A stretch of DNA of 64,000 nt from Epithemia pelagica (lineage: Eukaryota; Bacillariophyta; Bacillariophyceae; Surirellales; Surirellaceae). The stretch covers positions 2,418,001-2,482,000 of the forward strand of contig OX337228.1 of the NCBI GenBank assembly GCA_946965045.2. The letters are read 5' to 3'. The translations under genes and the position numbers were made by a program. Shown here in pieces: positions 39,057 to 49,118 of the stretch. Numbering within the stretch: the stretch's first letter is position 1; the number at the start of each line of letters is the position of its first letter. The notes below the pieces were generated by a model, which was given only the letters and a program-made list of their open reading frames with translations, ran no database searches and had not been told where the DNA came from.

Positions 39057-41618
39057 CTACTCGGCCATATCTGACAAGGACGAATCACTTACATCCGAAT
39101 CCTCTGGAACCATCTCCTCAGAGTTTGCCATTAAGGCAGCTGAAGCAGAAGATGGTACCGCTGGTTCTTGTAGCCCGTTCAAACCGCTATCAACTAGTGC
39201 ACTAGGTGCCAACTTCTGCGATGTTCTCGGTTGTGGTTGTTGTTGTTGCTGCTGTGTAGTCGCTGCAGTCCTCGAGTGCTGGTGTCGTTTCAATGCCATT
39301 GCCCGGGCCACTGCCGAAAAGTTTGACGATGGAGCGCCTTCCACGGCCGCCGCCACGGCCGCAGCAGAGCTCCCCACAAAACCTGAATCCGAACCATCGC
39401 TTCGATCTGATGCCGAATCGTCAAACGAAATGTCGTCGGACTCTGAGTCAACATCTGAAGAAGCCGAGGATCGACTTTCCACGTCCTGTTCTTTCATGGA
39501 GTTTAATTGCGCCGTTCCCAACAGAGCACCAGCTGTTGCTGACGCAGTCATTGAACTAGCACCCGTTCCCAAGGCCATGAGTTCAAATGGGGATACTCCT
39601 GCCACAGCAGCTGCATGATGCATTTGAAGAATATGCATGTTGGCGGCGCTAGGGTTAGGTAACGCCTGCGGTGGCGTTGTTGGCGACGATATATCATTGA
39701 AAAGAATTGGTGAGAGTGATCGAACAGGGCTCGAGGGGTGTTCTCCTGGAGGGGTGGCATGCGGCGATCGAAGAAGTCCTCCCGACAAGTTTGGTACCGC
39801 AGCAAGATTGGGTGGTGGAGGCGAGTTTGTAAGGCTTCGGCTATCCGCAATGGCTTTTGTGTTTGGATTGACCGCAAGGGAATGATTTTGATGATGAGGA
39901 TCGATACCAACATGGTCAAACTTAGAACGAAGAGACGCCCTAGCAGCTGCCTCCAGTTGTTCTCTGCGTTCCGCTTCAGCGGAACTCAACGAAGCCCCCT
40001 TAGCCAAATCTGACGAGTGGCCATTTTGATGGAACCCATCTTCCTTCTTTCGGTTGGTCATAGAATCCAGACCCATGGAGTTCTCTTTCGAGATTGATGC
40101 CTCAGTTGTGGGGCTCATACCTTTATCCTTCGGTGCAAGGATATTCTCGTCAATGCCAGAATCTGAGGCAAGTGAACTCCTTCTTCTTCTCAATTGCCGA
40201 AATTCGGATTGTATTCGAACCCTTTCGTCCGCTAATGCGGCCAACTCTTGCTCTTCTCTGCGACTTTGCGAAGTTATGCCACCTTGACTTCCTCCGAATG
40301 CGGAAGTTGGAGAGGACACCAGTAAAAGCTTTTCCAAACAGTTGCATAATTTGTGAGTTTGTGTATAGTACTTTTCGGGAGTCACCAGAACCTCAGCTAT
40401 TCTCTGAATTGTGAATGGTGGTCCAGCCAAGTGTTCCCCTTTCTGATTTGGATCTGCTTCGGGTAATCCCAAACGTTTTAACAAACGATCCTTTCGTAAG
40501 AGAAAAATGTCCTTAGCAGCGAGCGCCTGATCTTTATGTATTTTTCTTTCTGCTGGAGAAAGAACGTAGCCCCCTTTATTTTGAAACCAGGCATCTAAAA
40601 CCAATCCAATTGCTACCCGGAACGCTTCGCGCAGTGATGATGCATATGAAGGAGCAGAAGTTCCTTCTGTACGAATCCAGTTTGCGTTTTTGGACGAAGA
40701 TGAATTCATAGAACGCAAGTTCAAGTGTTGCGAGCTATGTCGAAGATGCCTGTGCTGTTGATCGAACGACAGTTCACTGTTGCTTGTTGTTGATGTTCCC
40801 TCAGAATCGTACTGGGACGTATCTTCGGGTTCACTGCCCGATGTCGTCGATGTACTGAAGCGAGCACTTGGTGCAGGAGAGGCCACAGACATGTTGGCTC
40901 CCGTCACAGTTGTTGTCGCTGTAGCAGTAGCCCGAATCAAACGCAAAGGGCGCTTCCGATGTCGATTTGGTCGTGATTTGCGATGGGCCGTTCCATGAAT
41001 GCCATTTCGTTGTTTCTTTCGGGGAGGAACAGCACTTGCAGAGGCCGCTTTGGCACTACTGCTACTGCTTGGCGCCATATAAGAAGCCACGACTCTTGGC
41101 CTTATGGCGATGGGAGCTACCGCAGGTGAGCCACCAATGAATCCCCTCTTGTTTGATTTCGAAGCACAGAGAGATTCCGATGGAGGATTCTTCCGTACCG
41201 AATCCCACGTTAATGATGAGCTTTCACCGGTTGTCGCAACTTCCGATAAGATACTTTGTAGGGGTACTGGAAGCACTGAGGACGAGGAACCTGTATCGCC
41301 ATCTTCCTCAATCGCGGCGGCACACGCACCCACTTGTCCATCATTTCGGTCCGCCTCTGTACAACCGGCTTTCGGTGTACTCTCACCACAAACTTTAGAT
41401 TCATCCCCACCGATTTCGGGCTTCTCCGCGCAAGAATCAAATAGATTTTTCTTTTCCGAAGAGGATCCATCATGTTCTGGTCTCACGTCCCGCGGTTCTT
41501 CTCCATCGTGTGTACTGCCATGCGAAGCATTCGTTGATGAAGAAGAGGGAGCTGCCGCCAGTTGTTCTTGCACCTTGTTAACGTTAACGGAGACAAGAGT
41601 CGCGGACATTGCGAACAT
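39057..41618 (-). CDS. PPP4R2-like protein phosphatase 4 regulatory subunit
   Basis: PPP4R2 is a scaffold of the PP4 phosphatase complex, acting in DNA-damage response and spliceosome maturation. The 853-aa protein has one ordered core near residues 325-440. It includes A-F-R-V-A-I-G-L-V-L-D-A-W-F and G-P-P-F-T-I-Q-R-I-A-E-V-L-V-T-P-E-K-Y-Y-T, the P-F-T-I-Q-R-(I/L)-x-E-L signature of PPP4R2, then L-E-K-L-L-L-V-S-S. The long flanks are disordered, rich in Ser, Asn, Gln, His and Asp, with basic K-K-Q-R and R-P-R-V-V patches that could be nuclear signals. The C-terminus has a Q-run and an acidic tail. The flanks are much longer than in animal members. Start is the ATG at 41618; 41609 is an alternative. 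Confidence 0.75.
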   Translation of the reverse strand: MFAMSATLVSVNVNKVQEQLAAAPSSSSTNASHGSTHDGEEPRDVRPEHDGSSSEKKNLFDSCAEKPEIGGDESKVCGESTPKAGCTEADRNDGQVGACAAAIEEDGDTGSSSSVLPVPLQSILSEVATTGESSSLTWDSVRKNPPSESLCASKSNKRGFIGGSPAVAPIAIRPRVVASYMAPSSSSSAKAASASAVPPRKKQRNGIHGTAHRKSRPNRHRKRPLRLIRATATATTTVTGANMSVASPAPSARFSTSTTSGSEPEDTSQYDSEGTSTTSNSELSFDQQHRHLRHSSQHLNLRSMNSSSSKNANWIRTEGTSAPSYASSLREAFRVAIGLVLDAWFQNKGGYVLSPAERKIHKDQALAAKDIFLLRKDRLLKRLGLPEADPNQKGEHLAGPPFTIQRIAEVLVTPEKYYTQTHKLCNCLEKLLLVSSPTSAFGGSQGGITSQSRREEQELAALADERVRIQSEFRQLRRRRSSLASDSGIDENILAPKDKGMSPTTEASISKENSMGLDSMTNRKKEDGFHQNGHSSDLAKGASLSSAEAERREQLEAAARASLRSKFDHVGIDPHHQNHSLAVNPNTKAIADSRSLTNSPPPPNLAAVPNLSGGLLRSPHATPPGEHPSSPVRSLSPILFNDISSPTTPPQALPNPSAANMHILQMHHAAAVAGVSPFELMALGTGASSMTASATAGALLGTAQLNSMKEQDVESRSSASSDVDSESDDISFDDSASDRSDGSDSGFVGSSAAAVAAAVEGAPSSNFSAVARAMALKRHQHSRTAATTQQQQQQPQPRTSQKLAPSALVDSGLNGLQEPAVPSSASAALMANSEEMVPEDSDVSDSSLSDMAE

Positions 41619-42226
41619 TTAGATTCGCTTGCAATCCCAATCTTAAATAGACCCAGAAACCTGAAACAAAGATTGGATTTCCCTTTACACCATGCCTCGC
41701 TCAAAACGTTTATGAGCCAGTTGGACGCAGAACAAAATGAATTGCTGATCTCCGCAGATCCGCTCTCGTACGTTTGTCTCTTTCCAGCAGGAGATACTAT
41801 CACGATCTCTTTGAATTGATCAATCGAAGCCTTTCAGATGGAACAAGGGTTGCTTTTGTACACAGCACTTGTGTTATGGGTTTATGGTGCTGAATAGAAA
41901 AGGCTGATGCTGACGATTATTACTCCACAGTACGGTAGTTCTACCAACTTCTTCGCTTCGGGTCTCGCTCTCGCGTCCGAACAAAATGTCTGGCCGTCGT
42001 CCGGTGCCATCCCGGCCATAAAAATTTAAAATCAATTCAACCCCCAGCAATGGTGGTTTCGAGGGAGTATTACACAAATTACACCCTGTACGACACACCC
42101 GCTGGGGGATGACTTGTAGATATGTAATCCATATTCATCCCCTAACCATTTATTGTGAAAGCTGTACGTCTATCACACTTCGGACTTCAGAGAGGAAGAG
42201 CATTGTCTCCAGCGACAATCTTCACG
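41619..42226. other. Divergent intergenic region upstream of PPP4R2-like and CSL4 genes
   Basis: 608 bp with no ORF I can support. A plus-strand frame at 41562-41819 overlaps the first exon of the PPP4R2-like gene and has no family resemblance. Confidence 0.4.
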
Positions 42227-42883
42227 ATGGCAAGCAGCACCCCGGCACTACGATTTCCATTAAACAGTCTCGTAGCTCCGGGCGATCGTCTTGGAACTAC
42301 TCGGCAAGATCTCCTTGCTTCCGATGGAACCTACATGCAGAGTGGACATCTTCATGCCAACACGGTTGGACTTGTACAGGTGAAGAAACCGGTGGTAAAG
42401 GGAAAATCAAAGACCCTCAACTATCCAGTTCAAGTCGTTCATCCACAGCCTAATTCGCCACAGATAATGCATGTGGGACAAGTGGTACTTGGACGCGTGA
42501 TGCGTTTGTCCATCCAACAAGCATTTGTCGATCTCCTGGGGGAACAACAGGGAGGATCGCCTCACGCATCCTTTTCCAAGGTTGGAGAAGGGATAATACG
42601 TCGAGAAGATGCCCTCCCCACAGCATCCGAACAGATGAAAATACAAAATATGTTTCGTCCTGGGGATGTACTGCTTTGTCGTATCTTGTCCTTTGGAGAT
42701 CGAAGATATTTGCTTGGAACGGCAGAACCGTCCTTGGGAGTAATACAAGCACATTCCATCACGAGCAAGGTACCCATGATTCCAATAACATGGAAGGAGA
42801 TGCAGTGTCCAATTACGGGTGAAAAAGAAACAAGAAAATGTGCGAAACCACCAAAACAATTGCTGGAACGCCTTTCTCGATGA
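42227..42883 (+). CDS. EXOSC1: RNA exosome cap subunit CSL4
   Basis: CSL4 is one of three S1/KH cap proteins of the RNA exosome. The ATG at 42227 gives 218 aa; the frame upstream has only GTG. The N-terminal domain has L-V-A-P-G-D-R-L-G and G-T-Y-M-Q-S-G-H-L-H-A, the family's opening. The S1 domain follows with V-G-Q-V-V-L-G-R-V and F-R-P-G-D-V-L-L-C-R-I-L-S-F-G-D, then Y-L-L-G-T-A-E-P-S-L-G-V. The C-terminal zinc-ribbon-like part keeps M-Q-C-P-I-T-G-E-K-E-T-R-K-C, which has two Cys of the usual set. Length is typical. The gene converges on the cyclophilin-like gene 100 bp away. Confidence 0.93.
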   Translation: MASSTPALRFPLNSLVAPGDRLGTTRQDLLASDGTYMQSGHLHANTVGLVQVKKPVVKGKSKTLNYPVQVVHPQPNSPQIMHVGQVVLGRVMRLSIQQAFVDLLGEQQGGSPHASFSKVGEGIIRREDALPTASEQMKIQNMFRPGDVLLCRILSFGDRRYLLGTAEPSLGVIQAHSITSKVPMIPITWKEMQCPITGEKETRKCAKPPKQLLERLSR

Positions 42884-42984
42884 TCTTTAGCAAGTAACAA
42901 TGCTGGGTACTTCGTTTTGCCTACTACTACCACCTTATTAACAAATCATGTAATTTCCTAAAATGACATTGAAAACGCAGATCC

Positions 42985-44217
42985 TTATAGGCCGCCCTTT
43001 GATTTCTTGACAGGAAAGATGTGGGCTTGTTTGATTGCCAGTTGTGCGCCGTCTCCAGCAGCCACCACTTTGTCAACAATGTCGTGACCCTCTTGAATGA
43101 CACCATAGACACCTGGCTTTGAATCAAGGCCTCTAAGACCTTGAGAAGTAATGTACAACGGAGGGCTGCTTTCGACAGTGAAGGACGCTCTGTTGGGGCC
43201 TCCACAAGTTATGCTGGTGTCTTTCAGGCCAAGAAATTGATCTACCAAAGCATCAATATCTTTTCCATAGAGATGCATTACAATCTTGCCGGGAACCCCT
43301 GTTCCATTGATTCGCACGACAATCCAGGCCAGGCGTGGATCCGGGGGTCGTGCTTGGTTCTTGACAAAGTTTCCTCTCTGTATATCGAGGTCTTTTGCAA
43401 ACACTTGGCGACGGTATCCGCTATTGTCTGCTTGCTGGAGGAGGGGATTCGCGATAGAGTCACTATCGACAGCACGGGTGTCCTCCTTGTTCATGGCATG
43501 TGCCCATCCAGGTCTTTGCCAGTCGGATGATGCCCTGGAACCAATCTGAACGGTCGCCGTCGTCGGTGCCGCAGCAGGAGGGTCTTGATCGGCGCGTTGA
43601 CTTGGTTGTTCACTAGCGGCCGCTTTCTCTGGAACCGGATCCACGTTTTCTTTTGGAGGTGATGATGATTCTGCTGCTGGGGAGGCAGATAGCGGCGGAG
43701 CAGATATCTTTTCTTGCTGTTCTCCCGTGTTTTCGTCCTTCTTGCCACGTCCAAAAATTCTCCACCCAGCGGATTTCTTCTCCTCAGGCGCTTTCTCCAC
43801 ATCATTATTGTTTTTAGTTGCTGCAGATTTCTGGTCTGGACTTGCAGGAGCCCGTCTCGGACTTCCACCAGGCTTGACCAACTGACGTCGACTGCCCTGA
43901 GGAGATCGAGTGACTCCGCCGTTGGGAACAAGCTTGCGTCCACTCGGAGAACGAGATCGGGCGCGCGCCATGGCCTTCACCTTCTTCTCTTTCTCAGCTT
44001 CCTGAATTTGCTTCTGCAGCTCGGCGATCCGGGCTTGAAGCTCTTCCGGAGACTCAGCTTGTGGGGCATCCTGTGGTGTCGCCCGTTCCAATGCATATTT
44101 CTTTTTCATCAAATCAGCCTTTTTCTTTCTTGCATTCTCGAGATTAGTCTCGAGATCCTGAATTTCGTTATCCACCGCCTCCAGAGCCCGTACGACACTG
44201 TCAAGTTGACTTGTCAT
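42985..44217 (-). CDS. Coiled-coil protein with degenerate cyclophilin-like C-terminus
   Basis: The first ATG is 44217, giving 410 aa. Residues 1-85 form a coiled coil (heptads with L-E-A-V-D-N-E-I-Q-D-L-E and A-R-I-A-E-L-Q-K-Q-I). Residues 85-250 are low-complexity with R-S-R-S-P-S-G-R, S-P-R and K-K motifs. The C-terminal 130 residues look cyclophilin-like: G-K-I-V-M-H-L-Y-G matches the first strand of the fold, and Y-G-V-I-Q-E-G-H-D-I-V-D-K-V-V matches the last. The catalytic Arg of F-H-R and the Q-F-F-I strand are not seen, so isomerase activity is unlikely. It may be a binding fold. Function is unknown. Confidence 0.6.
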   Translation of the reverse strand: MTSQLDSVVRALEAVDNEIQDLETNLENARKKKADLMKKKYALERATPQDAPQAESPEELQARIAELQKQIQEAEKEKKVKAMARARSRSPSGRKLVPNGGVTRSPQGSRRQLVKPGGSPRRAPASPDQKSAATKNNNDVEKAPEEKKSAGWRIFGRGKKDENTGEQQEKISAPPLSASPAAESSSPPKENVDPVPEKAAASEQPSQRADQDPPAAAPTTATVQIGSRASSDWQRPGWAHAMNKEDTRAVDSDSIANPLLQQADNSGYRRQVFAKDLDIQRGNFVKNQARPPDPRLAWIVVRINGTGVPGKIVMHLYGKDIDALVDQFLGLKDTSITCGGPNRASFTVESSPPLYITSQGLRGLDSKPGVYGVIQEGHDIVDKVVAAGDGAQLAIKQAHIFPVKKSKGGL

Positions 44218-44808
44218 TTTGTTTTCTATCAGGAGAGCTTTCCAATCAGTGTGGGTGTCGACAACAATCAACAATACACGACAGTTAGAAGGGGAAATGC
44301 GAAAACGAAGTTGTTTGTGGAGGACGAATGTATCCTCCCCAGACTCCCAGCAAGATAACCCAAGATCAAATGGTCACTGTTATTGGGGAGGAAACTGCTT
44401 GGGTCTTGGGTGTCAAGCTGGTGGGGAATAATGGAAGGCTTATATAAAGTCTACACTCTAAAATAGAATTCGAAGAATACAGTATTCGAGCAAATTTGGT
44501 CTTCCTTAGTCGCTTTCAGAACGCTTTTAGAACGCGTCCAAAAAGGCAACCGTTGGACGCACTCTTTCTCGTCGCTCGTCGGTCGACTGTCATTTGTCGT
44601 GTTGCAGACGTTGGAGGTTGGAGTTGGACGATACAACTCTAAACAAGCGAAAGGAATACGAGACCAGAGAAAACAGCCTTGATAAGGTGCGTTCTTTGAG
44701 TTGCCAAAGTGAAATACATAAGGCAGCATGACCTCAGATTTGGTTGGTCTTTAAATGCAATGCGTTGACTGTTTGTTTTCCTTCCACAGAATATAGGGAG
44801 TTGGAAGC
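44218..44808. other. Divergent intergenic region
   Basis: 590 bp between the coiled-coil gene and the DIX/J-domain gene. Short A/T-rich stretches and a CAGAACGCTTTTAGAACGCG direct repeat of AGAACGC (about 44518-44536) are all I see. Confidence 0.4.
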
Positions 44809-46438
44809 ATGGTTTTGAATAGCCATGGGAGCTCCAATAAAAGTATTCTGGTCCTATACAAAGTTGTGAACAATGAAGCAGACAATGCGGACCATCTCTT
44901 CAATGCCTTCTCCATGCCACGAGACCCGAAAGGGCCAACGCTGGCTGCTGTCAAACAGTACGTGAGATTCCTCTTGTTCCCGTTAGAAAGCAACTGCATC
45001 CGGAACTAACATCAATTTTATTGATATAACGACAGAAACTGCAAGGCTTTGCATGGACTGAGCCATTTAGGTCCTGATGGTTATCACTGGCGTAAGTATT
45101 CCAAGATTTGTTCCTTTGTCCACTCGTTCATCACATCGGGAAGACTCCAGTCTTGCATTCCTCTTGATACTACTTTCTTACTCCCCCCTCTATCCACATT
45201 TAGGTGTATGCATGGAGGAAAAGGCGGCGCCAGGTGAAGAATCAGGTTCCAAAACAACAATGAGCTGGTGGGACGTCCAGGATGAAAACGCAGTGCTTCC
45301 TACAAAGGACGCCACCTCGTCACAATTGGGAAAATTCTTTTCTCCTCCCAAGGATGATTCAAGTGAGTCGGCTACCAAGGCAGCCCGAGGAATGTTAAAG
45401 GCCATGGCCGGTGCTGTTTCTGGGAACGATGGTATTGACAATCGCGCTGTAGTCTCCGTGGTTGCGTTCAAGCTTTTGGACTTGGTAAAAATGCACGATG
45501 ACTTTAAGCTAAAGAATCCAGGAAAGGTTGGGGGAATGGAACAACCAACGACTCGCCGTGGCTCATACTTTCGGGCAAACCCGGTGGAGACACCAGCACC
45601 ACCTTCGCGTCATCCTCATGGTGTCACTCCATCGTCGGCCCACTCGGCGCCCCCTCGCCCTCCTTCATCCCATACACATTCGGCACCCCGTCCCGTGGCA
45701 TCTCACCACCCTCCCCCTCCGGCACAAGCGAATTTGATGGATTTCTCTCCCGCACCCAACCGCAAAAATATTGTTCACACAACCTCATCTCCCGCTGCCT
45801 TTGAGGCGTCCAACCCGAACGAGACTCGAGCGGAGAAATTGAAAAAGGAGTACGAGAAAAAGAAAAATTCTGCCGATTTGGAATGGGACCCTGTGGAACA
45901 ACGCATGGTTCAAAAGGGATCGATGAAGAACGGATCACCAGCGGTCACTCAAAGTGCTCCCAAAGCCAAAATTGTCGGTACCAAATTGGATGCGGCGAGC
46001 ACCATGGGCAAGTCGGCCTCGGTGGCACAGGCCATGCACAAGCGTATTCGGGACATGGAAGAATCGCAAGACAAGGCTCTGCGAGAAATACGTGAACGGG
46101 AGGCCAAGGCCGCCAAAGACAAGGCCGACGAAGATGAGGTCCGCAAGAGGCTGGAACCTCGGATCAAGGCATGGGCGGAAGAGCATGGCAAAAAGAAACA
46201 GCTCCGGGCTCTGCTGGGAACCTTGCATACGATTTTGTGGAAGGATTCTGGCTGGAAACCAGTGAGTATTGGTGATATTTTGGATGATAGCAAGGTGAAG
46301 AAGGTCTATTTTAAGGCCTCACGAATTGTGCACCCGGATAAAACGGGTGGCATGAGTGCCGAAAACCGCTTTTTGGCCAAACGCATTTTTGACTCGTTGA
46401 CGCAAGCCAAAGTGGACTTTGACAATGGAAAGAAGTAG
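44809..46438 (+). CDS. DIX-like domain fused to auxilin-type J domain
   Basis: Three exons are inferred: 44809-44957, 45036-45091 and 45204-46438, 479 aa. Introns are GTACGT...CAG (78 nt) and GTAAGT...TAG (112 nt), and both joins keep frame. The N-terminal 90 residues resemble a DIX domain: I-L-V-L-Y-K-V strand, D-G-Y-H-W-R-V-C-M-E as in the Y-R-F-F-F-K strand, and W-D-V-Q-D-E-N-A-V-L-P as in the D-D-N-A-R-L-P end. A proline/serine-rich linker with D-F-S-P-A-P follows. The last 90 residues are an auxilin-like J domain with the H-P-D-K motif at about residue 440 and helix I-L-W-K-D-S-G-W. Auxilins recruit Hsc70 to uncoat clathrin. The DIX assignment is by eye. Confidence 0.75.
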
Positions 46439-46959
46439 AAGGGATTTCGAAACTTTTGTAGTTGGATGTGTATTCGATAAGGAGTAGCCGCACGGCAAAC
46501 ACGCTGATTTAGGAGAAACTCACTACTTGATTGGATCCAAGACGATTAGGAGCATTTTGATACGACACCTCTCCATCATTCCATCTCTTTTGAAGGTGTT
46601 ACTCTATTTGACTTCCTCTGTCTTGCCGCACCCATAGTCTTGGTAGAGCCTTGCCCTTGACTCAGTCGTGTCTCGTCATTCGTGTACCCGAAATCTCGCC
46701 TCGCGTACCCCCGAGCCGGGAGTACGATTGGCGCGCTCGTCGTGTGGGTTCGCATCGTTCTTCTTTGGGAATCTTTGATCTTCGCGCAGAATGCAAAAAG
46801 CTGGACGAACAATCTGTCGTTTGGAGACTTGACACCAAAAACTCGAACTCAAGATCGCCGCGTGTGTGTGTGACCCCAAAGATTCTCTCACAGAGACAAT
46901 CCTATAAATTTCCAACCACAACAACAAGGAAACAACAACACGCATAGAATAACAGCACC
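46439..46959. other. Intergenic region with promoter of the plastid CP12-like gene
   Basis: 520 bp. A TATAAAT at about 46903 lies 57 bp before the ATG at 46960 and is followed by a C/A-rich leader, so it is a likely TATA box. No ORF is supported. Confidence 0.5.
46902..46909 (+). promoter_or_regulatory. Probable TATA box
   Basis: CTATAAAT stands in a plausible place, about 55 bp upstream of the start codon, leaving room for a leader of about 25-30 nt after initiation. No transcript evidence. Confidence 0.5.
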
Positions 46960-47664
46960 ATGATGATTGCCTTTGTATTTGTCGCTCTCGTTTTGGCTTC
47001 GGCTCATGCCTTTCAAGCTCCTGTGCCAACCTTTGTGGCCCGCAAGGTGAGTCTACCAACAACACACAACGCACGACGACGAATCTTCTCTCCTCTTTAC
47101 GGTCGTCGTCGAATTCGGGAGTCGGTCGTTTCCTTGCACAGGTATACACGTTTGAGTGCTACAACACTGTCATCTCATCTGAACCTTGTCTTTCTTCTCT
47201 CTTTGTGGAATTGGTTTGTCCTGGATCACATAAACCATTGATGAATAATGACGATGACGATGATGATACCCTGACAGACCTTGTCGTCGCCTTCGCCAAC
47301 ATCCTTGTCGGTGATTTTGAGCGACGACGAAATCACGTCCATTATGCAATCGGCCGCCGATTGTGCGGACGGCGAATGCAGTTTGGACGATGTGAGTGAA
47401 TTGATTTTTGAATTGGAAGAACAGCAACAAGTCATGGAGGATCGTTTGGCCAAGACGATTGCCATGATTGCCGAATTGAAAAAGTTGAGTGCGGCCACGG
47501 AGGATCGCAACGAAGTTCGGGCCTTTGTCAAGGATATGCTCCGTGTGTTTAGCCACGAAAAGCCATCCTTTCCCATTCTCGGATTCTCGGGAGATGTTGG
47601 AGATGGACCCAAAACGGCCTGGGATGTCTTGCCCCCCAAGCCCTGGTCGCCCTCGGCCAACTAA
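46960..47664 (+). CDS. Plastid-targeted CP12-like small protein
   Basis: Two exons, 46960-47046 and 47278-47664, are joined in frame across a 231-nt intron (GTGAGT...CAG), 157 aa. The first 18 residues are a signal peptide ending A-S-A-H-A before F-Q-A-P. This fits the diatom ASAFAP plastid motif. The mature part has D-D-E-I-T-S-I-M-Q-S-A-A-D-C-A-D-G-E-C-S-L-D-D-V-S-E-L. The C-x4-C followed by D-x-V-x-E-L recalls the first half of CP12, the redox scaffold of Calvin-cycle GAPDH and PRK. A helix follows (L-E-E-Q-Q-Q-V-M-E-D-R-L). The C-terminal Cys pair of classic CP12 is absent and the tail is P/G-rich. Plastid location is well supported, CP12 relation less so. Confidence 0.75.
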
Positions 47665-48350
47665 GGAACGAACCAACGAACGAAATGGACCAAGAAGGAT
47701 GATACTCGTCGACGACGATACCCAGGTCTTTTGGGTCCTGCTATCGGTTGACCTTCTCTCTACTAGGAGTACACACCACGAGCCCCATGCACACACATAG
47801 TTCCACATACACACACACACAAGATTGACAACGCCGACTACCAGGAGGAGTGCACCATGTAACATTGCGCACGGAATGAATGACAACAAGTAGTAGTACT
47901 AGAAAAAAGTTGATGATACAATGGCAATTCTTTCGAAAATGTCTCGACCTTAGTTGCAGTCCGTGTCGATTCTCGTCGTCCTTGTCGCTGGATAAAATCG
48001 TGGTTGGCCTTCTCCACCTTCCTGTGTCGAAGTCGACGACGGGCAAGTCCCAGATAGATCAAAAGGCATCTTGTCATCCATCATGGTGCAACTGACCGTC
48101 AGACCCCGTCCTCGACAGATGGCGCATGCGTACGTCTGGTATCTATTCTCCATCTGGAGTCCGGAAGCACAATGCTATGATGACTGTTTCGTATATCGAA
48201 TCGTGGGGGATGGGAATTCGTGACAGGTCCATCTGGTCTTCGTTTCTGCGACTGATTAGAGAAGGGCGAAATCTTTGGCCATCGAGAATCGAGATCCGAT
48301 CCATCACCGGAAAAAAGATTCTCTGGAATGAGGCAGAACGTCGAACCACC
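47665..48350. other. Intergenic region (686 bp)
   Basis: It contains a short CA repeat (about 47795-47820). An open frame from 48126 joins the RNase gene without a stop, so part of it could be coding if a start upstream of 48351 is used. Confidence 0.4.
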
Positions 48351-49087
48351 ATGAGGAAACGACTCCAACGGGTTCTAGGGCTGATGTTCTTCCTCCTTGT
48401 CCAAGAAGCATCAACCACCACCACCACAAGTTTTTGTGTCTTTGGCAAGAGTCCTCGTCGAACCAGGTGTCACAATCAGAAGCATTGCAGTCCATTTCCG
48501 ATTCGTCCCAAGAACGACATTCGGTCGTCGTCATCGTCGTCGTCGTTGTCCTTTTCCGAGCCTCATGCATCGTCGTCATCACCGCCTCGCGAGGGTGGGC
48601 AACAAGAAGAAGGAGAAGAAGGATGGTCTCACCATATTTCCTCGGCACTCCAACAAGTACTGGATAAGTATGACGGTTTGAGTCGGTGCATCACCCTGGA
48701 CATGACACAGGCTCCGTATTGGGCCGAAATCTACCACAATGGACAGGCCGAAACAGCCTTGATTCAAGACGTATTGTTTCCTTCCACGCCGTCGCCACAA
48801 CAACAACAACAACAACAAGAACCAGCAAAGGAACAAGAGGAACTGGAGTGGGTCTTGCGCGAACCCAAAGTTCGTGTCACATTCGTGTCGTCGTCGTCGT
48901 CGTCCACCGCCGTGATTGATTTGGGACAAATCACCACCCTATGGAGTCTTGGTGGTGGTGATCCGAATCCATTGGATTCTTTGACTGGCAGTCTTCCAGT
49001 CCAGGCCAATGCCAATGCCATTCCTCGTGCCCACGTAGAACGCCTCTTGGATCGCCTTCATGCCACAACGGTTCGCAAAGGACGACG

Positions 49088-49118
<31 letters not shown>

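Noticed and set aside
41562-41819. Small plus-strand ORF ending in a plausible-looking C-terminus
   Set aside because: It overlaps the start of the PPP4R2-like gene on the other strand and shows no family resemblance or clear promoter.
47205-47399. Alternative ORF across the CP12-like intron
   Set aside because: The exon join 47046/47278 gives a continuous protein with leader and conserved motif, whereas this frame does not.
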